DNA of 64,000 nt from Macrobrachium rosenbergii (GCF_040412425.1 NC_089749.1:10041162-10105161); one strand, 5' to 3'. Counted from the first letter of the stretch, positions 11,701-23,935 are shown. Program-made: numbers and translations. The notes: generated from the letters alone by a model not told the origin.

Positions 11701-14700
11701 CGTGGCCTTCCAGACTGGCCTCCAACTAGGCCTCCAACAGCTGACTCAGGGAGGACAGGCAAATGCAAACTCGCAAAGAGGTCAAGCTGACAGCAATCAA
11801 AATACCAATCTGAATAACCAAAACAATCAACTGAGCAATAACCAGGACAGCAACGCCCAGGTCGATAATAACAGTCAAAACAGCCAGGATAGCAATCAGG
11901 ACGGCAATCAGTCTGGTAATCAAAACGACCAAAATACTCAAAGTGGCAGCCAAGCCACTTCGCAAGACCAGGCCACTGTTACGGGCTCAGCTACAGAAGG
12001 CAGTTTCACAGCAGCAGCGGCAGGTTTCTCTGTCGTTCTGTTCCCGAACTGTGACGGTGAAGGCTCCATCTCCCTGGGAGACAGGCTGCAAGAATTTGTT
12101 GGCAAGAATACTGGGAGACCTCTCTCGCCAAGTGCCTTCTCCAGGGTTGTAAGAATCGTCGATGCTCTGAACTTCTGTCTGGTTGGTTTTCTTCTTCTTT
12201 TCAGTTTTGTAAGCCATGTTAAGAGGTGCTGCTTGAAGCCTTGAGTTTTTGTGGAAGAAGACCTTTCTCCTACCTCTTCTTCATCACTGTGACTTTCCAT
12301 GTGTTGGTCACACTTTATTTGATAATGTTCTGAATCATTAGGATGAGATGTTAATTATACTCTGATCCCTTTGTATAAAACGTTGATTATGTTTTGTACC
12401 CTGAACAGATACTGAATATTCTAAACCACATAGATAGGATGCTCGCACGATATGTTAATGATGTTTGAAGTCCCGTTATGGGATATTGGTAATATATTCA
12501 GAATCGATATGTAAACTGGAAACGTTGCCAGAAAGGATAAACTACGTTTGATGACAAATGAAGCTGTGTTCTTTACTCAGAAGAATGTGAGAATGTTAAA
12601 ATCTTCGAATATTTAAGTATACTCTGTTTCTTACTCTTTCTTCATTTCCAGTATGGCGGCAGAGACAGGCCCCCAGCAATGGCTAGGCGTATTGCGTTTA
12701 CTGACGTCGAGTTTGATCCCCCAGCTGAGTGGCAAGGGTTGGTAAGTCTTCATCAAACAATGCTGCAACTTTCAAGCAGTGCGGTTGGCACTGCATTGCA
12801 CATACAATCTTTAATCTTGAGAATTGTCTAACGGCTTTAAGAGTCTCTTAAAACCTAACACAGTGACCTAGATGAGCAAAAAATCTAAGGAAACCAGGTT
12901 ACACTTTTCACCGTTAGATGAACGGAAGGTATGCTTCTTTCTCACTAATGTTGTCCCCTTACGTTTTTTTAAAATTGTAGTGTTCCAGTGATTTTTTGCG
13001 AGAAACCTAAGCTCAAGTCTACCCTCTCGAGACAATTCTCCACTGTGTCGTAAAACTCCACCCTTTTATTTTCTTTCGTTTTTTTTTCAAATTATAGGCG
13101 CACAACTGAACTTAGAGTTTTACAATTTGTTCATTTCAAGATTTACCTCCATTCTTTCCAGAGTTCTCCGATAAGTAGCACGAGGAGGAAGAGGCAAACT
13201 AGAGCTAAAACGAGGGAAACTGAATCCAAACCAAGAAACCCCAAGGCCAAACCACGAGGACACAACCTAGGTCTAAAACCGCGATCAATTCTCAGCGATC
13301 ACTGGTCTCACGGATACCCTGAAATCCTTTATGGCGGATGGAAACCCATGGTAGGCCCCAGATGGCCCAGTCTGAAAGTTAACAGTGGGATAAAAGAAGT
13401 AGCGCCTGGTCAGCATGGCCCACCTCGGGGTAATCATGAATTTTACCTGCCCCCGCCAGCTCTGTTTTCTGACGAAGTTCCAGGGGTTTCTCTCATGGAA
13501 GATGGACATGGAACTGAATCTGGAATGAATGGTAGCGTGAGTGACGCTGAATCTTCTAATGTAACTTTGCACTCTGTCGATAATGATAATGTTGATGTTG
13601 GCATAGAACAAAACGACGATCTTGATGTTGACCTAGTTGAAGAAGAACAGGAGAAAGGTGTTGATGTTGAAGAAGAAGAAGAAGAAGAAGAAGCGAGCGA
13701 CGAGAGAAAAATCTTCTTCTGTGGTGGCACACTCATAACTGCAAGGCACATCCTAACTGCAGCTCACTGTGTTATTCCAAAAAGGTATGTATTATCAGCC
13801 TAAGCCTAAGGTATAAAAATTCATACAACCTTTTCGTGTTTGTGTTTGCTAATTGTAAACCTCAGTTATCTTGCATTATCTTTTATGCCCATTGTACGTA
13901 AATAGTAGCTGTTGTTTTGTACGCTCTTTCACGTCCATTCTGTTGATAGCTTCAGTTATTAAGAATTAAGACGTGTTTTACAATATCTACAACTAAGTTA
14001 TCGTACACCACCTTTCTGGTTCCACATCTATATTACTTAATCCTCTTTTCTGTTATTCGTCATCTCTTAAATCCACTAAATTTCACTGTTTTCAAATTAA
14101 AATTCTCCCTATCACTTGTAGACTGCAAATCTAAGTTATTGTACATCTTATTTCCAGCAAATCCAGGTTATTGTACATCCTGTTTCCAGTAAATCCATGT
14201 TATCGTACATCCTATTTCCAGCAAATCCAGGTTATCGTATATCCTATTTCCAGCTAATCCAGGTTATCGTACATCCTATTTCCAGCAAATCTAGGTTATT
14301 GTACATCCTGTTTCCAGGTTATCTTACATCCTATTTCCAGCAAATCCAGGTTATCATACATCCTATGTCCAGCAAATCCAGGTTATCGTACATCATATTT
14401 CCAGCAAATCCAGGTTATCATACATCCTATGTCCAGCAAATCCAGGTTATCGTACATCCTATTTCCAGCAAATCCAGGTTATCATATACCCCATTTCCAG
14501 CCAATCCAGATTATCATACACCCTCTTTCCCTAAAATCCAGATTATTGTACACCCTATTTCCCACAAATCCAGGTTACTGTAAAGCCTATTTTCCATAAA
14601 TCCATTTTATCGTACATCCTATTTCCCGTAAATCCAGGTTATGGTACACCCTGTTTCCCGTAAATCCAGGTTATCGTACACCCTATTTTCCGCAATTTCC

Positions 14701-15041
14701 AGCAAATCCGGGCTATTGTACACCCTGTTTCCAGCAAGTCCATGTTATCATACGCCATATTTCCCGCAAATCCAGGTTATCGTACACACCGTAAATCCGG
14801 GTTATGGTATATCCTCTTTCCCGCCAATTTCAGGCCCAACGTCATCCGTTTAGGCGAGAAGGATTTCGGCAGCGCAAACGAGAGCAGAATCGTCGATTAC
14901 AACGTGACGAGAATCTCCGTCTTCCCGCGGTACAAGTTTCCTCTCAAATACAATGACATCGCCGTAAGTATGCATTTTAGAAGTCTTGTCTGAGTCTAGG
15001 GTTGAATTTAGCCTATCTCTGCTTCCTGCCTGTAGAAGTAA

Positions 15042-15114
<73 letters not shown>

Positions 15115-16961
15115 AGGATGAACCCTATTCATGTGGAACAAGCCCACCACATGAGCCACTGACTTGAAATTTAAACTTACAAAGAATATTGTGGCGTTCA
15201 TTTGAAAGAAGTAACCGAAAACAATAAGAAATACAGAAAGAAGAGACCAGTTATTAAAAAAAAACAACAAATTAATAAATCAATAGATAAAAATGCAAGT
15301 AAATTATTAAAATGTAAGGGAAATAGTATTAGGGTAGCAATGCATTTCATCTTCGCTTGAACTTCTGAGGTTCCAACTGCACGACATCAGCAGGGAGACT
15401 GTTCCACAGTCCAACGGTGTGAGGAACAAAGGACCTCTGGAACTCTGGAGAAGTTCGACAGCGAGGCACATTTACTGCACATTGGCGCTGCTGTTCAGCG
15501 AATCTTGTCGCTCTCGGGGCGAAAAGAGGACTAGGGGTCAATTGTGAATGTGAAAGATCTCTTGCAATACAACTCATGAAAACCTTTTCAAAACTGGCTT
15601 TCGTTTATCTTGTATCGGTGCAACGTTAGATAGACATAAATCGATCACTCAGTTGAGGCTCCTCCTTCATTTCAGATCATCACGCTGGATAGAGATGTAC
15701 CTGCCCAGTCTGGTCTTGCTCCGAGTTGTGTCCCGCCGTCCAAGTTAGATCTGAAAGAAGGAGATGAGGCGACGGTTTTTGGCTGGGGAACTAGGCCTAA
15801 TAGTGATCCTCTCTCTCTCTCTCTCTCTGCGCATTCACTTAATAAGCAGATCTCAAAAAAAAAAGGATGCAAATGACCAATGTTGAACATTATGCAGCTT
15901 GAATTTCGCCTAATCTAGAATATAACCTCATACTACCTTTTCAAATTAATAAAAATGGCGTAGGTAAGAAAATTGTACTAAGATATGTTTCTAGTACCAA
16001 GAAGATTTTAAACCGTAATAATAAACAAAGTTATTCCCGCACCTTCTTCTCTCCACTTCGCAACCTGACAACTAGTCTCACATTCTCCACAGCCCCCGCA
16101 GCGGACGTCCTGACAAATGTGGAGGTCCTAGTGCGCTCCCTCCAAGGATGCAACGACTCGTACGCGTCCCTGGGAGCGCAGTTCACCTTCTGCTATCCTG
16201 ACGGACTCACGCCGAACATGTTTTGCGCCAGTGGCGATGATGGGGAAGACGTTTGTCGGGTGAGTTAAGTGGTATGAGTCTAGCCCAAGTGGGTCTTGAG
16301 TCTAGCTTACGTTATTCGAACGACTCCGCAGGGCATCACTGGTCAATGCTAATGGGTTCTGTGGGCACACTAAAGACTCTGCTTATTGATAATATCCTGT
16401 GGAACAGGCCTACAGGGTTCCTTGTTCCCGGTTCATAAGGGATCACTCCAAAAACACAGTTGCGGCCATACTACACTGTTCGTGTAGGCGCAGAGATATT
16501 TAATTTTAAAGTTTCATTTTCTTTTCCCTGTATTTTTTAATCCGTTTTCCCAAATGACCCTCAACTTCCCTTATTATTTACTGTTTCTCCTTTTTTTTTA
16601 TTCGTCTGTAGCTTTACATTCTTTAGGGCTTCACTAAATTGTTTTTATTTCCCGATCATTACTACCCTTCTCGGCAATAAGCACTTAAAATCATCATTTG
16701 CAAGTATACTCTCTAACGTTGTACTTTTTCATTATCACTAATCACAATTACTTTCATTTTTCTTCTTCTTCTTCCTTCCAGGGTGACTCGGGAGGCCCTC
16801 TCTTCCTGAAGGAGAACCTGCTCGTAGCAGGCGTGGTTAGCTCCGGGTTCGGCTGTGGTGACAGCAGGTTCCCTGGACTCTACACCAGAGTAGACAGTTA
16901 TCTGAATTGGATGGACCTTGCTGTGTATGGCATTTGCGCGCGCGCAGGTGGACGAGGATGA
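7410..16961 (+). CDS. Secreted mosaic trypsin-like serine protease with two ShKT domains (12 coding exons)
   Basis: Predicted secreted S1-family endopeptidase. Exons: 7410-7488, 7699-7872, 8812-8967, 9346-9393, 10010-10378, 10503-12148, 12652-12741, 13162-13784, 14834-14963, 15676-15802, 16093-16259, 16782-16961. Every junction keeps phase, giving 1262 residues. Order: signal peptide (about 1-25), ShKT domains (47-81, 89-129), basic coiled coil (about 231-262), Cys-rich region, poly-Pro, Ala-rich and Asn/Gln-rich stretch, RVYGG activation-like site (823-827), acidic insert, then TAAHC with His1056, YNDIA with Asp1103 and GDSGGP with Ser1206. An Asp six residues before the Ser predicts Arg/Lys specificity. 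An in-frame ATG at 7323 would add 29 hydrophilic residues; 7410 is preferred because it directly precedes the signal peptide. The substrate is unknown. The donors at 12148 and 15802 were chosen by phase and domain continuity, and 15802 is a weak site. I know no named orthologue. Confidence 0.85.
8030..8105 (-). mobile_element. Fragment of a decapod SINE-like repeat, antisense
   Basis: GCTGGGACATTTGAAGTCAT...GTGCTGAAAC resembles the reverse complement of the 3' part of the SINE-like family represented at 42625-42905 (the block around CAGCGCTGAATGACC). It lies in the intron between the two ShKT exons. Confidence 0.4.
8598..8741. repeat. TA microsatellite in the intron between ShKT exons
   Basis: Interrupted (TA)n, ending about 70 bases before the acceptor of exon 8812. 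Confidence 0.9.
9100..9310 (+). mobile_element. LINE 3' tail ending in AAT repeats, copy 1
   Basis: Shares TTCTTTCTGTATTTCC, TAATGAACGCCATAATATTC, CTTGAATTTCAAGT, ATGTGAATAGGGGTTTATC and TTCTGAATAATAATAAT with the copies at 27200 and 15043. It lies in the protease intron before exon 9346. Confidence 0.6.
10503..12148 (+). other. Large exon: Cys-rich repeats, poly-Pro, Ala-rich and Asn/Gln-rich tract
   Basis: This 1646-nt exon encodes most of the non-catalytic part of the protease. The first half is Ser/Thr/Val-rich. The middle holds more than 20 cysteines in a loosely repeated pattern (CP, a short hydrophobic run, then further Cys) seen near 10942, 11193 and 11437. A run of eight prolines (11596-11619) follows, then an Ala-rich hydrophobic helix (about 11665-11710) and about 75 residues of Asn, Gln, Asp and Ser (11757-11985) resembling prion-like or glue-like low complexity. 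The exon ends in AFSRV, so the junction falls just inside the RV/YGG activation-like motif. Without that splice the frame stops at 12244. I recognise no named family for the Cys-rich part. Confidence 0.7.
14135..14832 (+). repeat. 32-bp minisatellite, about 21 copies
   Basis: Unit close to AAATCCAGGTTATCGTACATCC followed by TATTTCCAGC. It fills the end of the protease intron and stops at the acceptor of exon 14834. Many units carry a pyrimidine tract plus CAG, so each resembles a 3' splice site. Frames through it code for nothing meaningful. Confidence 0.85.
15043..15577 (-). mobile_element. 5'-truncated LINE: reverse-transcriptase C-terminus plus 3' tail, copy 3
   Basis: On the minus strand, 15577-15347 encodes 76 residues including [20 protein letters not shown] and [10 protein letters not shown], the typical C-terminus of non-LTR retrotransposon reverse transcriptases. 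About 235 bases of 3' UTR follow, matching the tails at 9100 and 27200, and then an ATT/AAT tract (15043-15111). It lies in the protease intron 14964-15675, antisense to the gene. Confidence 0.7.
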
Positions 16962-17525
16962 GAACAAGTGCGCAGATAAGAACAAGTGCGCACAGTTGGT
17001 CAGGTCAATACTAAGCTGAGCAATCTTCATAAGGTGGTTTTGGGTAGGCTGGGTATATAGCCTTCTATAGACCTACTGTTCTGTGATGGAAATATAATTT
17101 TGATATAATCCTAGGCCAGTATATTTAGCAATATATCTAAATATACCATATATACCACATGTATGTATGTTCGTACATGCACAAAAACATTTTAGTTACG
17201 GACTAAAGCTTGCAAAAGGTCTTTTGTGCAATTTGAGAAATAATCACATCTGCCGGATTTCTCGCTATTTGAATATTACTCTTAAGAATTTCTAGGAAGT
17301 ATGTATATAGTATACCTGTTTGCATCGCGTATTATGTTATGTTATTATGTATGTAGTGTGTAGATTTTTTTTTTTTTTTACAAATAGGCCTTGTCATTCT
17401 TTCCATTACCTTTGGTATAAACGTTTGTAATTTATTTGTGTGATCGTGGGAGTATGCATTTAATCTAAAAATGGTGATAACTGTAACGATGGCGCCCAGT
17501 CTTCAAGTCATGAGTTGTAGCTCTT

Positions 17526-17531
17526 AATAAA
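17526..17531 (+). promoter_or_regulatory. Candidate poly(A) signal of the serine protease gene
   Basis: AATAAA about 565 bases after the TGA at 16959-16961. It is the first canonical hexamer I saw downstream. The stretch between is non-coding and would be the 3' UTR. Confidence 0.35.
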
Positions 17532-19336
17532 AAGAATAGCCCCTTATTATTAGTAAGCCTATGTCAGTATTAACCTCGATCCCGATGATGAAAACGGAAA
17601 ACAGAACATAAATTCCTGTATGCCTTAATTCGTTAAGCAGCTTGCACTGGTTACTCCATAGCAAACCATATATTTGAAAATGGAATCGCACTTCCCAACT
17701 TTCCGTTTCTCTTACCTCAGCAAATAATCTGAACTCGGAGTGAATTACATTCCTCTCCGGCAAATTACGTCAAACAAAGGCACGCAAAGGGAGAGAGAGA
17801 GAATGAAAAACAACAAAGAAACTCCTGTCTGAAAGATGTGGTATAAAGAATGGCTGGAGAAGCCATAAAGGGTCTCGCAGCTCTGAAAGCAAGACCGAGT
17901 CGAACCTCGTCAGTATTGTTTGGTTCGTTGGAGGAATACTTTGGTTCATAAGCCCTTTCTCGTTAGTTTGTGGTAAGGTTATCGAGTGCTTCCTTGATTG
18001 TTGTGTAGGTTATAATAATTATATCACCTAGAAAATCCATGGCTATTCACTCACCATTGTCAAAAAAAAGCTTATGGTACTATGTGTGTGGATGTTTAAA
18101 CATGGTACTAATTGTCACCATGAGTCCATGACCAGGAAATGGTGGTGATATTCTAGAATGAGGTTAAATGCTGCCGTGACATGATTCTATTTGTAGCTGA
18201 AATATCTAACTCCATTTCTCTTCGTAAATTAACCTTTTCCTGTTACATAAAATAGGTTTAATAATGAAAACCAACTTTTCATAGAGAACGATAGAACAGG
18301 ACATTCGGCCATTGCCCGATCCGCTGCTTGTTTATGAGGGATTGAAATCCTGCGTGTACGATCTACAGATGAGGATGGGCACCTTTTTATCGTCGGGAGA
18401 TGTCAAGGATGTTAATGTAAATGTTGTAACAAAACAATTAACGAATTAAAGGAGTAAAGTTCAAATAGGCCTAGTGCTTTCGAGAAGCATAAGCCGTTCC
18501 ACTGAAGTACGAATGGGAGCATTAAGTGAGATTAAATATAATTAAATACAGGTGAAATGGTGCAAAATGGTAGTACGCAAGTAACTAGGACACATCCTTT
18601 TTAGATATTTGTTGTCTATTATAGATATTTATTGTCTAATATATATATATCGCCTGCCACCTACCATTAACATGCACAGTACCCAAGGTTGAAATGTATT
18701 TCTGCAGTTACCGTTGCCATTATAACATTTCCAAGTCATAATGTTATTGACATTAGCTACAGGTGTCTGTATGTAGGAATTATGTAACCGGAGATCCCAG
18801 GTACAAATTTTAAACATTAGATATAGTATATATATTGACACTTCTCTGTAACACCAACAGGTGGCAGCACCTTTCAGCACATTTTTTTTTTTTAAATCTG
18901 GTATGACTTTTTTAGTCACATATATTTGTTGCTTCTTGACTCCTTTAATCAGTATTCACCCGTGCTTTTACGTGCATTTATTATTCTTTAAGATGTACGT
19001 CAAAAAAAGTCCTGATTGATGTAGTTTTGGTAGTCTCAAAGCGTATTTTATAAAGAAATATATAAATATGGCCCCATTTCATATCTACAGTGTCTGTTAC
19101 TTTTGTAGTAAAACAGCATTATGACACGTTTTGTGTATGCTATCTCTTTTTTTGCTCTTTGGTAGAGGACCCAGGTATAACAAACAGAAGAGAGAGAGAG
19201 AGAGAGAGAGAGAGGTCACTTTTGGCTCGGATAAGAGAGCAGAAACTAGAAATAAAGGTGTAGGAACAGTTTTATACAGAAACCTTTGCAGTGGATGAGT
19301 TTTAGTTCAAAAGATCCTTCGTTAGTCTCAAACCAA

Positions 19337-20425
19337 CACTGACGAATACTCTCTTCCGGGCATAGTCTCATAAACCGATACTGACGAATACTGTCTTCTG
19401 GGCATGGTCTCATAGACCGATACTGACGAATCCTCTCTTCTGGGCATAGTCTCACAGACCGATACTGACGAATACTCTCTTCTGGGCATAGTCTCACAGA
19501 CCGATACTGACGAATACTCTCTTCTGGGCATAGTCTCACAGACCGATACTGACGAATACTCTCTTCTGGGCATAGTCTCACAGACCGATACTGACGAATA
19601 CTCTCTTCTGGGCATAGTCTCACAGACCGATACTGACGAATACTCTCTTCTGGGCATAGTCTCATAGACCGACACTGACGAATACTCTTCTGGGCATAGT
19701 CTCATAGACCGACACTGACGAATACTCTCTTCTGGGCATGGTCTCATAGACCGATACTGACGAATACTCTCTTCTGGGCATAGTCTCATAGACCGACACT
19801 GACGAATGCTCTCTTCTGGGCATGGTCTCATAGACCGATATCACCCGAATATAAGATCTGGGCATTAGTCTCAAAGACCGATAAAAAAACACGACATACT
19901 CTTTCTGGGCATAGTCTCACAGGGGATACTGGATGAATACTTTCTTGGGCATAGTCTCACAGACCATACAGACATGCACATACTCATCTTCTGGGCATAG
20001 TCTCATAGACCGACAAAGAAGAATACTCTTCTGGGCATAGTCTCAACGGACTATCGACACTGATACTAATATTCCTTTTGGGCATGGTCTCATTTCCGAT
20101 TACTGGATTCACCACACACTGGGCCAACACTAGTCTCATAGATCCGAACACTTTTGTTTAATACTCTTCTTTGCAATGGGCATAGTCTAATTCACCGACA
20201 CTGACGAATACTCTTTCTGGGCATGGTCTAATATAACCGAACTGACGAATACTTTAAAATGAAATAGTCTCATAACCGATACTGACGAATACTTTCTGGG
20301 CATAGTCTCATAATATCTGACACTGACGAATACTCTATTAATGTTATGGGCATGGTCTCATAGACCGATACTGATATAATACTTATTCTGGGCATATATA
20401 TCTCACGTTAGACCGATATTACCCG
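19337..20425 (-). repeat. 42-bp minisatellite; regular to about 19850, then disturbed
   Basis: About 12 regular units (ACTGACGAATACTCTCTTCT, then GGGCATAGTCTCA, then CAGACCGAT) run to about 19850. From there to 20425 the units are irregular and carry inserted words from the sequence immediately downstream. Because 42 is divisible by 3, open frames (a repeated RLCPEESIRQYRS) arise by chance on the minus strand. Confidence 0.85.
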
Positions 20426-21019
20426 AAGGCGGATAAGATCCCTTTGGGATTATCGAGGTGAAAAGAAGAGGAAATAAAAAAAAATGTTTTCGACAGGTAA
20501 ACCCGATTTTTCTTTTCAGGTGCCTCTGGTGGGGCTTCCACTTGGCAGTGGATGAAAAGGGCTTTTGGTTGCGACGTTGCGTGTTTTTGACAAACACATT
20601 GGAGACATGCACATGCACATGCACATGCACACAATACATAGAGAAGACAAAGAAGAGGCCACGAACTTCCCAGACAACAACGGTCTATCGACATAATACT
20701 ATTATTCCTTTTTATCACTGTTTCATTTCCGGTTATACGGATTCACCACACACAAAACCAACACTAAGAGTCCTAGATCCTGTCACGTCTTTTTGTTTAT
20801 TTTCGTCTCTTGTTTGCAATGGCGGTTAATTCACCGGCTTGTGAAATACGTTGCGGTTAATTTAACCGGAATGTTCTCGAGGAGTTTAAAATTAAATCAG
20901 GTTTCATAATTTATAATTATTATTATTATATTTCGCAAATTTTAATATCTGTTTGTATAAATAAATATATAAATTCTATTAATGTTATGGATGTTTTGGT
21001 ACCTTTTTAGAGTGCCTGT

Positions 21020-21039
21020 TTATATATATATATATACTG

Positions 21040-21098
<59 letters not shown>

Positions 21099-21113
21099 TT
21101 ATATATATATATA
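21020..21113. repeat. TA microsatellite
   Basis: Interrupted (TA)n in intergenic sequence. Confidence 0.9.
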
Positions 21114-21469
21114 AGTATTAAAATGGAAGGCCCTCAGTAGCCTATTCAAGAAACGCCGCTCGATTGAGTGCAAGGTATAGGTGAATGATACTTATGTAAA
21201 GAGTATTCGACGCACTATTGGTGAACCATCTGTGTTGGCGTATGAAGTCACTCATCGTGGAAAAAAATATATAAAACAGAATAGAAACTACAAGTTTGCA
21301 GGAATTATATAACAGTAAAGGAGGACAGAATTAGAAAACGAACTGAGAAGCACTACTGGATTTTCTCCCTTGGAAACCCCTTAAGCAGATTTTATTTACA
21401 CAGGACTCGTTGTTCACCTTAAAATAAGTTCTGGCGTCATACTTACAGTAGACCAAACATTCACTATTT

Positions 21470-21712
21470 ATAGGCCTAGTAACTTGATCTCACTGCTGAG
21501 ATGAGCGTTTTGTTATTTAAAGAACTGTGACCAGAAGCTTATGAAACGGATTGCAGGTGGTTTTGAAATGAATTACAAGACAAGCTTGACTTAGACCTTG
21601 CATTCAATAGGCCTAGTAACCTGATTTTACTGCTGATATTAGCGTATTAACTGTTAAAAAAGGAAGTGTGATCAGAAGCTCAAAGTGTGCTAGAATATGT
21701 GTTCATTTGGAA
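21470..21712 (+). repeat. Tandem duplication of about 130 bp, two diverged copies
   Basis: ATAGGCCTAGTAAC, then CTGATCT or GATTTTACTGCTGA, then GTGACCAGAAGCT or GTGATCAGAAGCT, recur at about 21470-21580 and 21605-21712. No gene is seen in it. Confidence 0.5.
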
Positions 21713-23261
21713 ATGGATTAAGGCTATAGGTTTTATTGGCCCCCCCTTAAACAAAGACTAATATCCGAAGCCATACACCGACGCTTTCGGACGATTGCAC
21801 CTTTAAGCGCGTCACACGCGCTCAAAAAAGAAAATAAAACAAATTTTTAATAAATAAAAATGAAGCTACTAAGCAAATCAATGCGTGTATAGTGACAACC
21901 ATTGTCAAGAGATTATTGGTCAATAAAAATAAATCGTTAGTAAGTTCGTGATTGATCTGAATGCGTAAAATTACTAATAAACACTGATAAATACGTTGCC
22001 CGATAATTGTCATACAAGTATGATTATTATGCAGTTGTGATCTTAAGTTTTACAAGTAGTTATTTTAAGACTGACTGTTTTTGTCCCTCAGACATTGATG
22101 ATGACGCTCACTCGTTTTGTCGTTGTTCACTAGGTGGCCAACACGATTGGCCCGTCAATTTCAAGAGATTATCCCGCATCGGTCCAGTCTTTATGGTGTA
22201 TGGGGAAAAAAATCTCGTCAATTGTCTTGTTCGCCATCCTTTCAGCATGTTGAAAATCCTGTCCTGTCCTGTTGCAATTTGCTGACTCGCCGCGCAAGTC
22301 CCTAACGTGTGTGGGAAGAGATTAGCCTCCCAGAGTCCTGACCATCCCTCAAGAATGAAACAAGTATGATACCTGAGACTGAATAAACCCGTAGGACATT
22401 GGCCTCCATACATATCGTTTTAAGCAGTGTCCTCATTGCAACTTCTCAAGTATGTCGCAGGCAACCAAATATTTAACTCAAGATTTTGTTACTGAATTCA
22501 TTGAACTTTATAGACTTCATCCGTGTTTATGGAAGGTAAAAAGTAATATTATTTTAATAAATCTAAAAAGCAGGCTGCCTAAGAGTTATTGGTCTGCAAG
22601 AAAATTGATGAGAACGCAGACGTTTTTGTCCATTCAGAGGATCTTTTCGAAAAGAGCTTGAAAAGTCAGACCTGAAATCCTGTCTCCATCGTTTTGGGTC
22701 TGGCGCGGAGGGCCAGTACCGCCGTGACGGCCCGCCGTGTTCTCTATCGTGTATGGCTAGCTTAAGTAAGAGCTGACGTCAAGAAGGAGCTCTTGTAGCT
22801 GAACGCAAGGCGCATTCGACAGCAACAAGACCGGTTTTGAAACCGCCCGCAGAAAATTGGTTATTTTATGCCCTGCAGGGGGCAACACTGCACAGTATAT
22901 TAAACTGCATTGGTTTCTTCAATCTACTTTAATACTAGACTGTATCAAAAGTGGTATTCTAGCAATAATGATTTAGGTCGGGAGATCTAATTTTTTTTTT
23001 TTTGTCAATATTTTTGCTTTAAAAAATTTTGTGAAACGCTTTCAAATGCACCCTACACGAACAAACTTTTTGCGCGGTGCTAAGAAGTGCTCAGATATTT
23101 TGAAAGCGTGGAGTTATTTTAGATTAAGAAATAAATCCTTCTGATTTTTTTTTTATAGTGATTAGTCCTAAAAGTAATATAGACGATTGATGGAAATCTT
23201 TAATGGTTCTGTCATACAAAATTAACCAACTTGTTACGTTTGCACTTTAAAATGCTAAATT

Positions 23262-23635
<374 letters not shown>

Positions 23636-23809
23636 TTTTAACCGTTCTTCCGTCTTCTTGTATTCCATGTACGTACGTACGTGTGTATCTTTACCAAGAT
23701 AGGCATTTTATGGGCTTCCGTACTCGCATATGCCGTGCATATTATTCTTAATAGAGGTTAGCATGCCCTCAATAGCCATCGTGTCAAGGTCTCTTAGTGA
23801 CGAGACTTC

Positions 23810-23859
23810 CTAGTACTAGTGTGCTAGTACCAGAGGGGGCGGATGTGTGATATCCTTAC

Positions 23860-23935
<76 letters not shown>

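Larger units (their letters stand above)
12652..16961 (+). other. Catalytic S1 protease exons
   Basis: Exon 12652-12741 starts with YGG and completes the RVYGG motif. Exon 13162-13784 carries a dibasic RRKRQ, an LYGG motif, an acidic Asp/Glu tract and FFCGGTLI...TAAHC. Exon 14834-14963 has the Asp of YNDIA. Exon 15676-15802 has ITLD and FGWGT. Exon 16093-16259 has the Cys-containing loop and ends in VCR. Exon 16782-16961 has [14 protein letters not shown] (Ser where Trp215 is usual) and the PGLYTRV...W end helix. All S1 landmarks are present in order, so an active enzyme is expected. Confidence 0.85.

Noticed and set aside
14135..14832. CRISPR-like regular repeats
   Set aside because: Units are contiguous with no unique spacers, diverged, and inside a eukaryotic intron; it is a minisatellite.
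19246..19892. Open frames of 76-167 codons with a repeated RLCPEESIRQYRS-like motif on the minus strand
   Set aside because: They follow from a 42-bp minisatellite whose unit length is a multiple of three; more than one frame is open and the array is irregular beyond 19850.
22092..22133. Small possible exon encoding HSFCRCSLG, EGF-end-like
   Set aside because: Only 42 bases, and its phase does not join the next supported exon; too weak to annotate.
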